This document shows positions 8,482-16,621 of a stretch of 64,000 nt of DNA, piece after piece. The stretch is from contig NZ_JADBEB010000001.1 of NCBI RefSeq assembly GCF_014874095.1, positions 6,324,001 to 6,388,000 on the forward strand, given 5' to 3'. The notes beneath the pieces were generated by a model. That model saw only the letters and a program-made list of their open reading frames with translations. It was not told the origin of the DNA and searched no databases. Numbering within the stretch: the stretch's first letter is position 1; the number at the start of each line of letters is the position of its first letter. The position numbers and the translations under genes were made by a program. Source of the DNA: Plantactinospora soyae (GTDB lineage Bacteria > Actinomycetota > Actinomycetes > Mycobacteriales > Micromonosporaceae).

Positions 8482-8492
8482 TTAGTAACTAA
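8482..8492. promoter_or_regulatory. Candidate HxlR operator (TTAGTAACTAA)
   Basis: An 11-bp palindrome with 5-bp arms and a central A, in the AT-rich 75-bp gap between the divergent HxlR gene and the peptide gene at 8502. It ends just before the AAGGAG ribosome-binding site, where a bound repressor would block transcription. Assignment to HxlR is by position only. Confidence 0.4.
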
Positions 8493-8501
8493 GGAGACCT
8501 G

Positions 8502-8687
8502 ATGAGTGCGTCCAGTCCGGAAGGGGAGTTGACGGCGGAGCAACGGGACATTCCGGTCGAGAGTTCGCCGGTCGATCTGTCGCCGGCCGCCGTGTCGCCG
8601 GCTGCGACGCCGCTTCCGGCGGTCTCCGGCCTGGTGTTCCTGGGCGCCGAGGACGCGCAGGTGTGCGCGGACGGCACCTGCCTGTGA
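8502..8687 (+). CDS. 61-residue peptide with C-terminal Cys pair
   Basis: Starts ATG 8502 behind a strong AAGGAG site 7 bases upstream. The sequence is Ser/Pro/Ala-rich in the middle and ends in VFLGAEDAQVCADGTCL, with two cysteines spaced CADGTC. No signal peptide or membrane helix is seen. It lies between the HxlR regulator and the DsbA-type oxidoreductase (start 63 bp downstream), in the same direction. The Cys pair could be a substrate or partner of the oxidoreductase, or a metal or thiol site (inference). Confidence 0.65.
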   Translation: MSASSPEGELTAEQRDIPVESSPVDLSPAAVSPAATPLPAVSGLVFLGAEDAQVCADGTCL

Positions 8688-8749
8688 GCGCGTCCGGTGA
8701 GCGTTCGGTGAGTGGTTCGATGAGTGGTTCTGTGAGCGAGGAGATAGCG

Positions 8750-9400
8750 GTGAGAGTCGAAGTCTGGTCCGACGTCGTCTGCCCGTGGTGCTACATCGGC
8801 AAGCGGCGGCTGGAGACGGCGCTCGCGCAGTTCGAGCACGCCGACGAGGTAGAGGTGGTCTGGCGCAGCTTCCAACTGGACCCGACGTACCCGAAGGGCG
8901 ACCCGCAGCCGGTGCACGAGCAGTTGCAGAAGAAGTTCGGCGGGTCGCTCGGCCAGGTCCGCGCGATGACCGACCATGTGACGGCGCTGGCCGCCGAGGA
9001 GGGTCTGACGTACGACCTCGGGCGGTCGATCATGGTCAACACCGTTGACGCCCATCGGGTCACCCACCTGGCGAAGGCGCACGGGTTGGGTGGGGAGATG
9101 CACGAGCGGCTGCTCCGGGCGCAGTTGGTGGAGGGCGAGACGCTCGACGACGCCGAGACGCTCGTCCGACTCGGCGCCGAGGTAGGGGTGCCGGCCGACG
9201 AGGCCCGCCGGGTACTGGCCGGTGACGAGTACGCCGGGGAGTTCGCCGAGGATGTCCGGGAGGCGCGGGCGCTCGGTGTGACCGGTGTCCCGTTCTTCGT
9301 GCTCGACCGGAAGTACGGCATCTCCGGAGCACAGCCGGCCGAGGCGTTCCTGTCCGCGCTGCGTACGGCGCACGGCGAGGCGCGTACGCCGGCCGGCTGA
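8750..9400 (+). CDS. DsbA family oxidoreductase, FrnE-like
   Basis: 216 residues from GTG 8750, chosen because GAGGAG lies 6 bases upstream and the protein then begins RVEVWSDVVCPWCYIGKRR, as FrnE proteins do; longer in-frame starts (8663, 8684) have no such site. The thioredoxin-fold active site is CPWC at about residues 12-15, the helical insertion is complete, and the cis-Pro loop is VTGVPFFVL. No export signal, so it acts in the cytoplasm. FrnE proteins are thiol-disulfide isomerases linked to oxidative stress tolerance. Probably co-transcribed with the 61-residue peptide gene and controlled by HxlR. Confidence 0.9.
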   Translation: MRVEVWSDVVCPWCYIGKRRLETALAQFEHADEVEVVWRSFQLDPTYPKGDPQPVHEQLQKKFGGSLGQVRAMTDHVTALAAEEGLTYDLGRSIMVNTVDAHRVTHLAKAHGLGGEMHERLLRAQLVEGETLDDAETLVRLGAEVGVPADEARRVLAGDEYAGEFAEDVREARALGVTGVPFFVLDRKYGISGAQPAEAFLSALRTAHGEARTPAG

Positions 9401-9467
9401 GTCGTCTAACCGCTGTCCTACCGCGCGGAAGAACCCGGGCGTCGGGACGAGGGGCGTTCCTGGCGGG

Positions 9468-9587
9468 TCACTTCCTGGTGCCCCGTCGGTGCAGGAGAGC
9501 CCAGATCGTGCCGGCCCCGGCAGCCGCGAGCGGCAGCAGCAAGCAGAGGACAGCTACGAACAGATGCCACGGTCTGATAGCGCCCAT
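9468..9587 (-). CDS. 39-residue single-helix membrane peptide
   Basis: A short frame from ATG 9587 to TGA 9468 encodes MGAIRPWHLFVAVLCLLLPL followed by a Gly/Ala stretch and the basic tail HRRGTRK. A hydrophobic helix of about 23 residues flanked by a basic C-terminus has the look of small actinobacterial membrane peptides (PWHL-type starts, resembling short TatA-like proteins). No strong ribosome-binding site is seen, so this is tentative. It sits between the DsbA gene and the ricin lectin gene. Confidence 0.35.
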   Translation of the reverse strand: MGAIRPWHLFVAVLCLLLPLAAAGAGTIWALLHRRGTRK

Positions 9588-9686
9588 GGCGGGCGACAGT
9601 AGTTGTCGATCGTAATTTCCGCTGTCCCGGGTCCCGGCTTCTGCCAGTGACCCGGGACAGCAGTTTTGTTCGGTTCGGCAACGGGT

Positions 9687-10358
9687 TCAGTTGGCCAGGG
9701 ACCAGTTCTGGTTGGTCCAGCCGTTGCAGGCCCACAACTGCACCCGCGAGCCGTTGGCGGGGATGGTGGTCCGATCGCCGTCGAGGCACTGGCGGCCGTA
9801 GTAGTTCCGGAACTGCGCGCCGTTCCAGATCCAGACCTGGTTGGTCCAGCCGTTGCAGGCCCACAACTGCACCCGCGAGCCGTTGGCCGGAATGGTGTTC
9901 CGGTCACCGTCGAGGCACTGGCCGCCATAGTAGTTCTGAATCCGGTAGTAGCCGACCGGATATCCACTCGCCGACGTGAGAATCCAGCCCTGGTTGGTCC
10001 AGCGGTTGCAGGCCCACAACTGGACCTTCGAGCCGTTGGCCGGAATGGTGGTGCGGTCACCGTCGAGGCACTGGCCGTAATGGCCGTTGCGGACGTACTG
10101 GAAGAAGTAGCTGGCCTGGATCCCGGACCTGGATTCGGTCGCGCCGGCCTTGGGAAGCTGGGACAGGTCGGTCAGCGTCAGGGTGACCGCGCTGGTCGAC
10201 GCCGGATCCGTCACCTCGGCTCCCGATCGACCCGGTGCGGCGTACGCGGTGCCGGCGGTCATGGCCAGTACCACGCCGATCGCCGTGAGCGTTACAGTGA
10301 GCCGGCGGCCGAGGCGGCGTCTGGCACCAGCCTCCGAATGGTGTGACAACGGTTTCAT
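9687..10358 (-). CDS. Secreted ricin-type lectin-domain protein
   Basis: 223 residues from ATG 10358 (MKPLSHHSEAGARRRLGRRL); the upstream in-frame extension is not coding. The signal peptide is about residues 16-42, ending AGTAYA. After a short linker come three near-identical blocks of QCLDGDRTTIPANGSKVQLW and NGWTNQ, the QxW-type repeats of a ricin B beta-trefoil. No catalytic domain is attached, so it is likely a free carbohydrate-binding protein. The three blocks are also conserved in DNA (separate entry). Transcribed alone. Confidence 0.85.
   Translation of the reverse strand: MKPLSHHSEAGARRRLGRRLTVTLTAIGVVLAMTAGTAYAAPGRSGAEVTDPASTSAVTLTLTDLSQLPKAGATESRSGIQASYFFQYVRNGHYGQCLDGDRTTIPANGSKVQLWACNRWTNQGWILTSASGYPVGYYRIQNYYGGQCLDGDRNTIPANGSRVQLWACNGWTNQVWIWNGAQFRNYYGRQCLDGDRTTIPANGSRVQLWACNGWTNQNWSLAN
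9711..10093. repeat. Three intragenic copies of a ~100-bp lectin repeat
   Basis: Copies begin at 9711, 9840 and 9993, each opening with gttggtccagc.gttgcagg and running about 100 bp through the codons for the Gln-Cys-Leu-Asp-Gly-Asp motif. The first two are almost identical, the third a little more diverged. They encode the lobes of the beta-trefoil in the ricin-type protein and point to recent internal duplication or gene conversion. Confidence 0.75.
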
Positions 10359-10622
10359 ATTCGTTCCCCGATCTGTTGCTGGTTCCGTGCCGTGCATGCA
10401 CTGTCGAATGTCGACGACGGTAGCCAGAAATCGGGTGGGGGGCTGTCGCCAAAGGGACTGAGCTGGCAGTCGGCTTATGGCCGGAAATACTGAAACAATT
10501 TCGAGATGACCGCGTTCCTTTTCGGGTTCAGCCGTCGATGTCGGATGGCGGTGCTTCTCAGGTGACGACGAGGTCGCCGCCACCTGAGAAGCGTTCGGCT
10601 ACCGGGCGCAGGGGTGCTGCGG

Positions 10623-11081
10623 TCAGCCCCAGTTCTGCGGAGCGAGTTGCCGGGTCGTGGCGTTGATCCGGTTGAAGAGGTTGGTGGTGGCGATCCATAG
10701 CACCAGCGCCGCGAGTTCCTTCTCGTTGAAGTGCCGGGCCGCGTCGGCCCAGATCTCGTCCGGTACCGGGTCCGGCCGGTCGGCCAGCCGGGTGGCCGCC
10801 TCGGCGAGGGCGAGTGCGGCCCGTTCGGCGTCGGTGAAGTACGGCGTCTCCCGCCAGACCGCCACCGCGAACAGCCGCTCGTCGGTCTCGCCGTTCTTCT
10901 TGGCGCTCCGGGCGCCACCGTCCACGCACGCGCTGCACCCGTTGATCTGGCTGGCTCGCAGGTGTACGAGTTCCAGCGTCGAGGCGGGCACCCCGGCCGA
11001 GTGGCTCTCCTTGTAGAGGATGTTGACGGCCTTGACCGCCTCGGGCAGGAGCGCTGCCGGGTTGTTGATCCGTGCCTGCAT
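10623..11081 (-). CDS. AhpD-like carboxymuconolactone decarboxylase family protein
   Basis: 152 residues from ATG 11081, chosen for the AAGGAG site 7-12 bases upstream. It has the helical AhpD fold with the CxxC pair in INGCSACVDGGARSAKK and WRETPYFTDAERAALALAEA. The usual His three residues after the CxxC (CxxCxxxH in peroxidase AhpD) is replaced by Gly/Ala, so peroxidase activity by the standard relay is doubtful. It diverges from an ECF41 sigma factor gene and carries an ECF41-type promoter upstream, so it is almost certainly that sigma factor's target. Genes of this COE class (carboxymuconolactone decarboxylase, oxidoreductase, epimerase) are the known genomic partners of ECF41. Confidence 0.9.
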   Translation of the reverse strand: MQARINNPAALLPEAVKAVNILYKESHSAGVPASTLELVHLRASQINGCSACVDGGARSAKKNGETDERLFAVAVWRETPYFTDAERAALALAEAATRLADRPDPVPDEIWADAARHFNEKELAALVLWIATTNLFNRINATTRQLAPQNWG

Positions 11082-11157
11082 GACTGTCTCCTTCTGGATC
11101 CTGGTGAGGGCCGGTGTGTCGCCGTCACATCCGCGCCGTTGTGTTCGTCGCTGCTGT

Positions 11158-11184
11158 GACGGACCGGGGCGGGGGCTTGTGACA
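11158..11184 (-). promoter_or_regulatory. ECF41-type promoter (TGTCACA-N16-CGTC)
   Basis: On the minus strand TGTCACA (11178-11184) is followed after exactly 16 bases by CGTC (11158-11161). This equals the published ECF41 target consensus. It points at the AhpD-like gene, whose start is 77 bp downstream, and sits beside the ECF41 sigma gene. Confidence 0.85.
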
Positions 11185-11235
11185 AAAGTGGTATGGCTCA
11201 CAAATGCGGATGAAGATGCGAAGCGAGGGTGCTGG

Positions 11236-12108
11236 GTGAGTGAGAAGGACGTGCTGGCCGAGCGGTTCGAGGCGAACCGGTCGAAGCTGCGGGCGGTGGC
11301 CTACCGGATGCTCGGCTCGACCGCCGAGGCCGACGACGCGGTCCAGGAGGCGTGGCTGCGGCTGAGCCGTACCGACACGACCGGGGTCGACAATCTCGCC
11401 GCCTGGTTGACCACCGTCGTCGGCCGGATCTGCCTGGACATGCTCCGGTCACGCGGGTCGCGGCACGAGGAATCGCTCGACGCCCGTACGGTCGAACCGG
11501 TCGCGACCGCCGATCGGACCGACCCGGAGCAGCAGGCGCTGCTGGCCGACTCGGTCGGTCTCGCGCTGCTCGTCGTCCTGGAGACCCTGAACCCGATCGA
11601 GCGGCTCGCCTTCGTACTGCACGACATGTTCGCCGTCTCCTTCGACGAGATCGCCCCGATCGTGGGGCGCAGCCCCGCCGCGGCGCGGCAGCTCGCCAGC
11701 CGGGCGCGCCGCCGGATCCAGGCCGACGCCGCGACCCCGGAGGCCGACGTGTCGCGCCAGCGGGCGATCGTCGACGCGTTCCTGACCGCCGCCCGGGGCG
11801 GCGAGTTCAGTACCCTGCTCACCCTGCTCGACCCGGACGTTGTCGTACGGGCCGACGGCGCCGCCGTCCGGATGGGCGCCACCGCCGGGGTACGGGGCTC
11901 GGAGGCCGTCGCCGGCTTCTTCGCCGGCCGGGCTCCATCCGCACGGCTGGCCCTCATCGACGGCGCTCCGGGTGCCGTGGTGGTGCGGGGCGGCCAGACC
12001 CGGATCGCCGTCAGCTTCATCGTCACCGAGGGCCGGATCATCGGTCTCGACGTGGTTGCCGACCCCGAACAGTTGGGCGAACTCGACATCGCGCTGGTGG
12101 ACGGCTGA
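11236..12108 (+). CDS. ECF41 family sigma factor (SigJ-like)
   Basis: 290 residues from GTG 11236 (MSEKDVLAERFEANRSKLRA), with GAGGG upstream; longer frames start inside the AhpD gene. Region 2 is at about 10-75 (LGSTAEADDAVQEAWLRLSR), region 4 at about 115-165 (LNPIERLAFVLHDMFAVSFD, IAPIVGRSPAAARQLASRAR), and a fused SnoaL-like C-terminal domain at about 175-290 holds the family core DGAAVRMGATAGVRG. In ECF41 factors this domain regulates activity in place of an anti-sigma factor. The adjacent COE-type gene with its matching promoter confirms the group. Confidence 0.93.
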   Translation: MSEKDVLAERFEANRSKLRAVAYRMLGSTAEADDAVQEAWLRLSRTDTTGVDNLAAWLTTVVGRICLDMLRSRGSRHEESLDARTVEPVATADRTDPEQQALLADSVGLALLVVLETLNPIERLAFVLHDMFAVSFDEIAPIVGRSPAAARQLASRARRRIQADAATPEADVSRQRAIVDAFLTAARGGEFSTLLTLLDPDVVVRADGAAVRMGATAGVRGSEAVAGFFAGRAPSARLALIDGAPGAVVVRGGQTRIAVSFIVTEGRIIGLDVVADPEQLGELDIALVDG

Positions 12109-12281
12109 CCGGCCACCGCCGCCGTAGCCACCGCGGCGGCGCGGAAGGTGTGCACCAGCTGACCGGAGACTGGCTGGCCCAGCGGCGGGGACGAAGAAGC
12201 GTTACGCGGGTGGTGGGGGTGCGGCGCCGGGTACTGGGTGGGGACCCGCCGCCGCGTTCGACCCGCCGCGCTCCGTCGGCG

Positions 12282-13667
12282 TTACGTCAGCAGCCGTAGC
12301 GCCCGTTGGCGGACGTCGACGTAGCGCTCGTGCACCTCCGGGGTACCGGCGGCGGCGACCTCCTCGGCCGCGACCGGCCACTGTGGCGGCTCGGCACCGC
12401 CGGAGAGCGCCCAGGCCGCCTGACGCGCCGCGCCGAGCGCGACGTACTCGACGGGGCTCGGCACGCTCACCGGCGCGTCGAACAGCGCCGGCGCGACCGC
12501 CCGTACCGCGCGGGACTTGGCCGCGCCGCCGATCAGCAGCACCCGGTTGACCGGGGTGCCCTGGGCGCGGAGCGCGTCGAGGGCGTCGGCGAGGCCGCCG
12601 AGCATGCCCTCCACCGCGGCCCGCGCCAGGTTCGCCGCCGACGCGTTCGCCCGGGTCAGCCCGGCGAGCAGACCGCGCGCGTCGGGCAGGTTGGGGGTAC
12701 GTTCCCCGTCCAGGTACGGCAGGAGCGTCAACCCGCCCGCGCCCGGCGGAGCCGAGAGCGCCAACTCGTCGAACTCGGCCAGCGACCGTCCCAGCAGGTC
12801 GGCGACCGTGCCCAGCACCCGGGCCGCGTTGAGCGTGCACACCAGCGGCAGGAACCGGCCGGTCGCGTCGGCGTAGCCGGCCACCAGCCCGCTCGCGTCG
12901 GCGATCGGGACCTCACTCACCCCGAACGCACACCCCGAGGTACCCAGCGACACCACCACGTCGCCGGGCCGCAGGCCGACGCCGAGCGCCGCGCCCATGG
13001 TGTCACCGGTGCCGGCCGCGAGAAGCGCACCGGACGCGGTCTCGCCGACCGTCTCGGCGGGCCCGGCGACCCGGGGCACCGCCAGGTCCCGGCCGAAGGC
13101 GAGCTTCAGCAGGTCCCGGCGGTACTCCCCGGTCGCCGGCGACCAGTACCCGGTACCGGAGGCTTCGCCACGGTCGGTCGTCGGCTCTCCCCCGTCCGCG
13201 CGCAGCCGATGGGTGAGCCAGTCGTGCGGCAGCAGCACGGTGCTGGTCCGGGCCGCGAGTTCCGGCTCGGCGCGGGCGAACCAGCGCAGCTTGGTGACCG
13301 TGAAGCTGGCCACCGGCACCAGCCCGACCGCGTCGGCCCACGCCTGCGGGCCGCCGAACTCGCCGGCGAGGTCGACCGCGGCGCGCGCCGAGCGGGTGTC
13401 GTTCCACAGCAGGGCGGGACGCACCACCTCGCCGGCCTCGTCGAGGCACACCATGCCCTGCTGCTGCCCGCCGACGCCGATCGCGGCGACACCGTCCAGC
13501 AGCCCGGCGCTGGCCTGCTCGTACGCGGCCCACCACAGCCGCGGATCGACCTCGGTACCGTCGGGGTGTGCGGCGCGGCCCTCGCGGAGCACCTCGCCGG
13601 TGTCCGCGTCGCACACCACGACCTTGGTCGACTGGGTGGACGTGTCGACCCCGGCAACCAGAGTCAT
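12282..13667 (-). CDS. xylB: Xylulokinase
   Basis: 461 residues from ATG 13667, FGGY kinase family. Seen: nucleotide loop [14 protein letters not shown], substrate region [18 protein letters not shown] and [11 protein letters not shown], and C-terminal ATP-binding [20 protein letters not shown]. It phosphorylates D-xylulose to xylulose 5-phosphate for the pentose phosphate pathway. Its ATG overlaps (ATGA) the stop of a relic of xylose isomerase, showing it was the second gene of a xylAB operon. With xylA broken here, it depends on another isomerase gene or on xylulose from other sources. It is convergent with the ECF41 sigma gene. Confidence 0.93.
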   Translation of the reverse strand: MTLVAGVDTSTQSTKVVVCDADTGEVLREGRAAHPDGTEVDPRLWWAAYEQASAGLLDGVAAIGVGGQQQGMVCLDEAGEVVRPALLWNDTRSARAAVDLAGEFGGPQAWADAVGLVPVASFTVTKLRWFARAEPELAARTSTVLLPHDWLTHRLRADGGEPTTDRGEASGTGYWSPATGEYRRDLLKLAFGRDLAVPRVAGPAETVGETASGALLAAGTGDTMGAALGVGLRPGDVVVSLGTSGCAFGVSEVPIADASGLVAGYADATGRFLPLVCTLNAARVLGTVADLLGRSLAEFDELALSAPPGAGGLTLLPYLDGERTPNLPDARGLLAGLTRANASAANLARAAVEGMLGGLADALDALRAQGTPVNRVLLIGGAAKSRAVRAVAPALFDAPVSVPSPVEYVALGAARQAAWALSGGAEPPQWPVAAEEVAAAGTPEVHERYVDVRQRALRLLT

Positions 13668-13867
13668 CGCACGCCCAGCAGGTGTTGCATGGCCAGTTGG
13701 TCGAGGCGCTCGAACGTTGTGCCGGTGGCCGTCAGGCTGTCCATCTCGATCTCCTCCGCGCGGATGTCGGCCAGGGTCTCGCCGGCCGCGAGCGTCGGCT
13801 CGCGCAATTGTGGCACCCGAGCCGACGCCTGTGCCCCGACGACCTCCGGGTCGGCGCGGTACGCCAC
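13664..13867 (-). pseudogene. xylA: 3' relic of xylose isomerase (xylA)
   Basis: The last ~67 codons of xylose isomerase survive: [20 protein letters not shown], then [13 protein letters not shown], then the hallmark ending [16 protein letters not shown], directly coupled (ATGA) to xylB. The remaining roughly 320 codons, including the metal- and sugar-binding residues, are absent; upstream the frame becomes non-coding and meets the DUF397 gene. The stretch [14 protein letters not shown] also departs from the usual acidic segment before the C-terminus. This is a truncated, non-functional gene. Confidence 0.75.
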
Positions 13868-13923
13868 GGCCGTCTCCTTGGGGATCAGATGGCCGACCGC
13901 AGACCTCGCCCGGGAGCGGGCGG

Positions 13924-14148
13924 TCAGGCGGGCGGGGTGAAGTCGAACTCGCCGTCCTTGGCACCGGCCAGGAACGCGTCCCACTCCGCGCGGGTGTAGA
14001 CGATCGTCGCCGCGTCCGGGGCCTTGCTGTGCCGTACGGCGACTCGGCCGGAGCCGTCCAGCACCGGACCGGCCTCGACACAGCTTCCGCCGTTGCTGTT
14101 GCTTCTGGTGCTGATGTGCCAGGCCACCGCCGGCAGAAACTCGTCCAT
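13924..14148 (-). CDS. DUF397 domain protein
   Basis: 74 residues with the DUF397 pattern [20 protein letters not shown], then [20 protein letters not shown] and [15 protein letters not shown]. The start overlaps the stop of the XRE gene upstream (TGATG). DUF397 proteins are the small partners of Scr1/BldB-linked XRE regulators in actinomycetes, where pairs behave as regulator-antiregulator modules in development. The 3' end abuts the xylA relic, so this pair borders the xylA deletion. Confidence 0.92.
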   Translation of the reverse strand: MDEFLPAVAWHISTRSNSNGGSCVEAGPVLDGSGRVAVRHSKAPDAATIVYTRAEWDAFLAGAKDGEFDFTPPA

Positions 14149-15014
14149 CACAGCTCCTCCGCGATCGTCGCGATCAGCTTTGCCGACCCGGACGGGTCGA
14201 GTGCGATGTGCTGCAACTGAGCGTACGCCTCCGCGTACCGCTTGGACTTCGGCGATTCCATGAAGAGCCGGCCGCCGAGGGTCTCGGCGTAGGCGACCTC
14301 GGGATTGGGCTTCGGCATTCTGAACACGACGAACGAGCCGTCCAGGCCGGGGTGCAGGCCGACGGTGGCGGGCAGGATCCGGACGTCCACGTTGGGGCGG
14401 CGGAGCAACTCGCCGAGGTGCTTCAGTTGGCCGCGCATCAGGGCCGGGCCACCGACCGGGCGGCGCAGCACGCTCTCGTCCAGCACCGCCGAGATTGTGA
14501 CGCCGAACTCCGGCTCCAGCACCCGCTGCCGATCCAGTCGCAACTGCATCCACTTGCCGACCGAGAACGGGGTGGCCCGCCTACCCTCGGCGTTGCGGAT
14601 CACCGCCTCGGCGTACTCCGGGATCTGCATCAGTCCCGGCATCAGCATCGCGTCGAACGAGCAGATCTGCTCCGCCCGGGTCTCCAGCCATGGGAAGTCG
14701 ATGAACGAGGAGTCGACGATCTCGTCGTAGTCGTCGTCCCACCGGTCGGTCCGCCAGGCGTCCTCGGCAAGCTGGATGAAGTGCGCCCGGGTACGCGGAT
14801 CGTGCTCGCCGTAGAGGTCGAGCAGGGAGACGACGACCCCGCGCCGGAACGGCCATTCGGCGCGCTCCCAACGGGCGACCGAAGAGAAATCGCGTTCCAG
14901 GAACTCGGCGGCCCGCTTCAGGGTGAACCCGCGCTGCTCGCGCAGTTCCCGCATCTGCTGACCGAGCCACTGGGCGCGCAACGTCTGCACAAAGGATTCA
15001 CTTTTCGTCGGCAT
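14148..15014 (-). CDS. Scr1-type XRE regulator (HTH + DUF5753)
   Basis: 288 residues from ATG 15014 (MPTKSESFVQTLRAQWLGQQ), with GGTGGAG just upstream. N-terminal XRE helix-turn-helix at about 20-75 (MRELREQRGFTLKRAAEFLE), then the DUF5753 effector domain: WLETRAEQICSFDAMLMPGL, LRRPVGGPALMRGQLKHL, and VGLHPGLDGSFVVFRM. Acts as a DNA-binding regulator with its DUF397 partner encoded in an overlapping gene. Its target is unknown. Confidence 0.93.
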   Translation of the reverse strand: MPTKSESFVQTLRAQWLGQQMRELREQRGFTLKRAAEFLERDFSSVARWERAEWPFRRGVVVSLLDLYGEHDPRTRAHFIQLAEDAWRTDRWDDDYDEIVDSSFIDFPWLETRAEQICSFDAMLMPGLMQIPEYAEAVIRNAEGRRATPFSVGKWMQLRLDRQRVLEPEFGVTISAVLDESVLRRPVGGPALMRGQLKHLGELLRRPNVDVRILPATVGLHPGLDGSFVVFRMPKPNPEVAYAETLGGRLFMESPKSKRYAEAYAQLQHIALDPSGSAKLIATIAEEL

Positions 15015-15479
15015 ACTCCACCTCTCGGACGCGTTGGATCCCAGCCAGGGAATTGGTGTCTCTTGCACCAAGACCGGAGCCACTGGAAACGTGGTCTCCG
15101 GATGAAGGGTGATCACCGGCCCCCGGGAAAATCCGGTGCAAGCACGGCAACCGCGGCTGGGCCAACAGCCGAGAAGGTGACGAGGACGGGCGTCGCGGGT
15201 GGCAGCCGCACTACCGGACCTCGTCGGGTCTCAACTGGAGCATCGGGATCCTCGTGGACCCCGGCTCCGAACCGACTTGTCGAATACTTATCACGGAAAG
15301 GCGCCATCGCGCGACCCTGCGCTTTACTCAACCCACCGGTTTCCGCCCCGAAACTGCTCTGGTGCCGTACTCGCCGAGGGAGGCTGCGGTGTCAGGGCGG
15401 GGCGATCCGGCCCGGATCCGGCAATCGGGCCGGGTCGCCCCATCCAGAAGACGGGCAGATCATGTGAGAGGAATCAGCC
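15015..15479. other. 465-bp non-coding gap
   Basis: Lies between the divergent XRE gene (start 15014) and the hypothetical gene starting at 15480. No frame with consistent codon bias was found. It should hold the promoters of both genes. An AT-richer patch around 15290-15320 (cgaatacttatcacgg) is the likeliest promoter area for the rightward gene, but no clear -35/-10 pair is claimed. Confidence 0.4.
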
Positions 15480-15869
15480 GTGGACCCAGTTCCCCGAACG
15501 AGAACAGTCGGAAGCTTCGCTCCGGAACGGCGGCGGACAACGCCTAATCAGATCGCCGATCGGGTGTTCGACGCGCTGCCCCGGGCCGCCGTGGAGGCGA
15601 TCGCCGGGCGGGACAGCCCGGTGCCCCGGTACGTCATTCACCTTCCCGCCAGCAGCGCCGACCTGGCCGGGGCGGTGGAACTCGCGTACGCGCTGGTCCG
15701 GTCGCTCGACTTCCTGCCGGAGATCGACGCCGGGGAGACGACGGTGTCCGAGGAGGACGCGCAGTACGTACATCATCGGGTTTGCTGTGACCGGTTGTTG
15801 CCCGGACGCCGCCGCTGCGCCCTGCGGGCCGGGCACGACGGGACGTGCGACACCGAGTCTCCCGGTTGA
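15480..15869 (+). CDS. Hypothetical protein with C-terminal Cys/His cluster
   Basis: 129 residues from GTG 15480 with GAGAGGA 8 bases upstream. The middle is helical and acidic (ADLAGAVELAYALVRSLDFL, EIDAGETTVSEEDA) and the end carries HHRVCCDRLLPGRRRCALRA followed by GHDGTC, four cysteines and three histidines that could bind a metal. No signal peptide. I do not recognise a characterised family. It is convergent with the RibD-like gene, 15 bp away. Confidence 0.6.
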   Translation: MDPVPRTRTVGSFAPERRRTTPNQIADRVFDALPRAAVEAIAGRDSPVPRYVIHLPASSADLAGAVELAYALVRSLDFLPEIDAGETTVSEEDAQYVHHRVCCDRLLPGRRRCALRAGHDGTCDTESPG

Positions 15870-15884
15870 CGCCGACCTCGTCGG

Positions 15885-16484
15885 TCACCTCTTGACGCGG
15901 TAGCGGATATGGGTGACGCCCGTGCCCTGGATCAGCCTGATCGGGCCTTCGAACTGCGCGGGTGTGCCGCCCAGGCCGGCGAAGAGCGGAGTACCGCCGC
16001 CGAGCACCACGGGTACGAGTTCGATGCCGATCTCGTCGAGCAGGCCGGCTTCGAGGCACTGCCGGGCGATCTGGCCCCCGTTGACGACGACGTCCCGGTC
16101 ACCGGCGATCGCCTTCGCCCGCGCGACAGCGGCGGCGACGCCCTCGGTGACGAAGACGAAGTTCTCGTCGGCGGCCGGCCGGTCCTGCGGCGGGCGGTGG
16201 GTCAGCACGACCGTCGTGACATCCATGGGATGCCGGCCGCCCCACGCGTTGGTCATGTCGTAGAGGTGCCGGCCGACGACCAGGGCACCGGTGTTCCCCC
16301 ACTCCTCCTTGAGGAGCTTCGCGCTCACGGCCGACATCCGCATCGGCGGCACGTCCGGGCTCGCGGTCGGAATCTCGACATCGCCGTTGCCGTACCACTG
16401 GAACAGCAGGTCGAATCCGCTCTCGTCGGGCCCGGCGATGTAGCCGTCGAGCGACATCGACCCACCGGTGATGACCTTGCCCAT
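15885..16484 (-). CDS. Dihydrofolate reductase family protein (RibD C-terminal)
   Basis: 199 residues from ATG 16484 with GGGAG upstream; a much longer frame upstream is not coding. The RibD_C/DHFR-like fold is shown by MGKVITGGSMSLDGYIAGPD, GALVVGRHLYDMTNAWGG, DVVVNGGQIARQCLEAGLLD and EIGIELVPVVLGGGTPLF. Members of this group are NADPH-dependent reductases of mostly unknown substrate. It probably forms an operon with the monooxygenase-like gene upstream (137-bp gap) and the TetR gene beyond. Confidence 0.88.
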   Translation of the reverse strand: MGKVITGGSMSLDGYIAGPDESGFDLLFQWYGNGDVEIPTASPDVPPMRMSAVSAKLLKEEWGNTGALVVGRHLYDMTNAWGGRHPMDVTTVVLTHRPPQDRPAADENFVFVTEGVAAAVARAKAIAGDRDVVVNGGQIARQCLEAGLLDEIGIELVPVVLGGGTPLFAGLGGTPAQFEGPIRLIQGTGVTHIRYRVKR

Positions 16485-16621
16485 CTCACTGCTCCCGTCG
16501 TCGGGGTGTCCGGTAAACGCGTCGTCCGGCCGAGTATCGGTAGGCTTGAGCGCCGCGTCGAGCAGTACACGCCATCGAGCGGGGTCCACGCCACGGTCGC
16601 GGTGCCGGGGGCGTTGCCGGG

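Noticed and set aside
12109-12281. Possible terminator between the ECF41 sigma gene and xylB
   Set aside because: The GC-rich sequence has several weak self-complementary stretches but no single hairpin clear enough to place.
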